From an uncultured Lachnospiraceae bacterium (GTDB lineage Bacteria > Bacillota > Clostridia > Lachnospirales > Lachnospiraceae): a stretch of 64,000 nt of DNA. The stretch spans positions 60,428 through 124,427 of the forward strand of contig CAJUFN010000002.1 of assembly GCA_910585545.1 (NCBI GenBank). Reading direction: 5' to 3'. The position numbers were made by a program, and so were the translations under genes. Positions 63,400 to 64,000 of this stretch are shown here, piece after piece (the stretch's first letter is position 1; each line of letters opens with the position of its first letter). Under the pieces are notes generated by a model, which worked only from the letters and a program-made list of their open reading frames with translations, was not told the origin of the DNA and made no database searches.

Positions 63400-64000
63400 T
63401 AATAGAACTGAAAAAAATAATCACGAACAGATTTGTCCTTGTTTTAATCGCCCTACTTCTGACAATACAAGTACTTCTTACATGTTCGTTCCAAAAAGTG
63501 GAAATTTTTGAAAATGAAGAAGATAGAATCATTTATGAAACTTTACTAAAACAGTATCAGGGCAAACTAACCCTCAAGAACTACACGGATTTTCAGGAAC
63601 TGTCTTCTAGGATTAGGGAGGCGGAAAAAGAACGTATGAGCATATACGCTCAGCTGCGCTCGGACTCTACTGAACAAGATAGCACAAAAACCAAAGAAAG
63701 ATTACGGGAGTGCAAAAAGATTTTGGAACAGGAAAATGCAGTGGCTCATCTCACTTCTCAGGTAAATTATGCCTATGAAGACCTCGGAAACCGCTCGGTA
63801 CTCAACCCATTCGGCTTTCGCTATTTGCTGCAGGATTCCGCGGTCAGTATTCCTTTGATGCTAACGATTATCTTGATCAATACTGTCCTGTTTACTCAGG
63901 AATACGACAGTGACATGCAACTGCTCGCAATCACTACCAAAAATGGAAAGCGCAGACAATTCTTGCAAAAATGTCAGGCCGGTCTTCTTTTTAGTACCGT
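63396..64000 (+). CDS. Second ABC permease, cut by the window end
   Basis: The frame starts with ATG overlapping the previous stop (ATGA) behind GGAGGAGG and stays open to the edge: IIELKKIITNRFVLVLIALL, then a large outside loop with YQGKLTLKNY and REAEKERMSIYAQ, then helices. It has the same design as the preceding permease, so the two likely form a heterodimer. The end of the gene is outside the window. Confidence 0.85.
   Translation, partial: MIIELKKIITNRFVLVLIALLLTIQVLLTCSFQKVEIFENEEDRIIYETLLKQYQGKLTLKNYTDFQELSSRIREAEKERMSIYAQLRSDSTEQDSTKTKERLRECKKILEQENAVAHLTSQVNYAYEDLGNRSVLNPFGFRYLLQDSAVSIPLMLTIILINTVLFTQEYDSDMQLLAITTKNGKRRQFLQKCQAGLLFST

Overview
The window looks like a low-GC gut clostridium, most likely a Lachnospiraceae member (Mediterraneibacter, Dorea or Blautia-like). 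This is judged from the housekeeping gene order (rpmG-secE-nusG-rplK-rplA, rplJL, rpoBC), the two-gene glgC/glgD pair, a PdaA-type spore cortex deacetylase, strong AGGAGG ribosome binding sites, and two giant host-glycan hydrolases with Lachnospiraceae-style KTGD cell-wall sorting tails. No rRNA, tRNA, CRISPR array or intact transposase was recognised.

Layout. 0-4.6 kb: a 42-bp tandem repeat, a DMT exporter plus HAD phosphatase, and a Zn/Cd ATPase operon (HMA chaperone + P-type ATPase) facing its ArsR repressor across an 18-bp palindromic operator. 4.7-7.9 kb: a decayed accessory patch with a multiply frameshifted sigma-like gene, an AbiF-family abortive-infection gene behind an abiF-type RNA, and a broken AbiEi-like gene followed by a truncated partner. 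7.9-15.7 kb: an XRE membrane regulator, a MATE pump, a four-gene operon (two membrane proteins, amidohydrolase, TauE exporter) divergent from a Crp/Fnr regulator, and pdaA. 15.8-18.3 kb: rpmG-secE-nusG-rplK-rplA with two L1-binding-site mimics. 18.3-20.5 kb: ECF sigma, membrane anti-sigma candidate and DUF4349 lipoprotein. 20.7-23 kb: glgCD for glycogen. 23.1-36.8 kb: GH95 fucosidase, GH2 beta-galactosidase, an MFS transporter and a zinc-dependent phospholipase C-like protein. 37-46.4 kb: rpoC, rpoB, rplL, rplJ with an L10 leader. 46.5-49.4 kb: a small accessory island (SIR2-like protein, DUF3990/DUF3791 cassette, XRE protein). 49.6-52.5 kb: murA, a shikimate kinase, a hypothetical gene and an XRE regulator. 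52.6-64 kb: a secretion/transport region.

The last region is the best candidate for something undescribed. Two small secreted proteins (55.3 and 59.9 kb) and a lipoprotein operon (57.7 kb) each lie behind the same direct-repeat box, with 9-bp half sites spaced exactly 21 bp apart as in LytTR (AgrA-like) regulator sites. The plus-strand part holds three related lipoproteins (two about 90% identical), a small exported protein and an ABC transporter whose last permease runs off the window. A segmental duplication and a later deletion can be read from 37-bp and roughly 150-bp repeats. The function is unknown; a peptide or bacteriocin-like export/immunity locus is one hypothesis.

Regulation visible in the sequence: an ArsR operator, Rho-independent terminators, a family of long palindromes used as terminators, ribosomal-protein leaders (L1, L10), an abiF RNA with its own promoter and terminator-like tail, and LytTR-like boxes. 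Family names were assigned by reading motifs; no database search was run.
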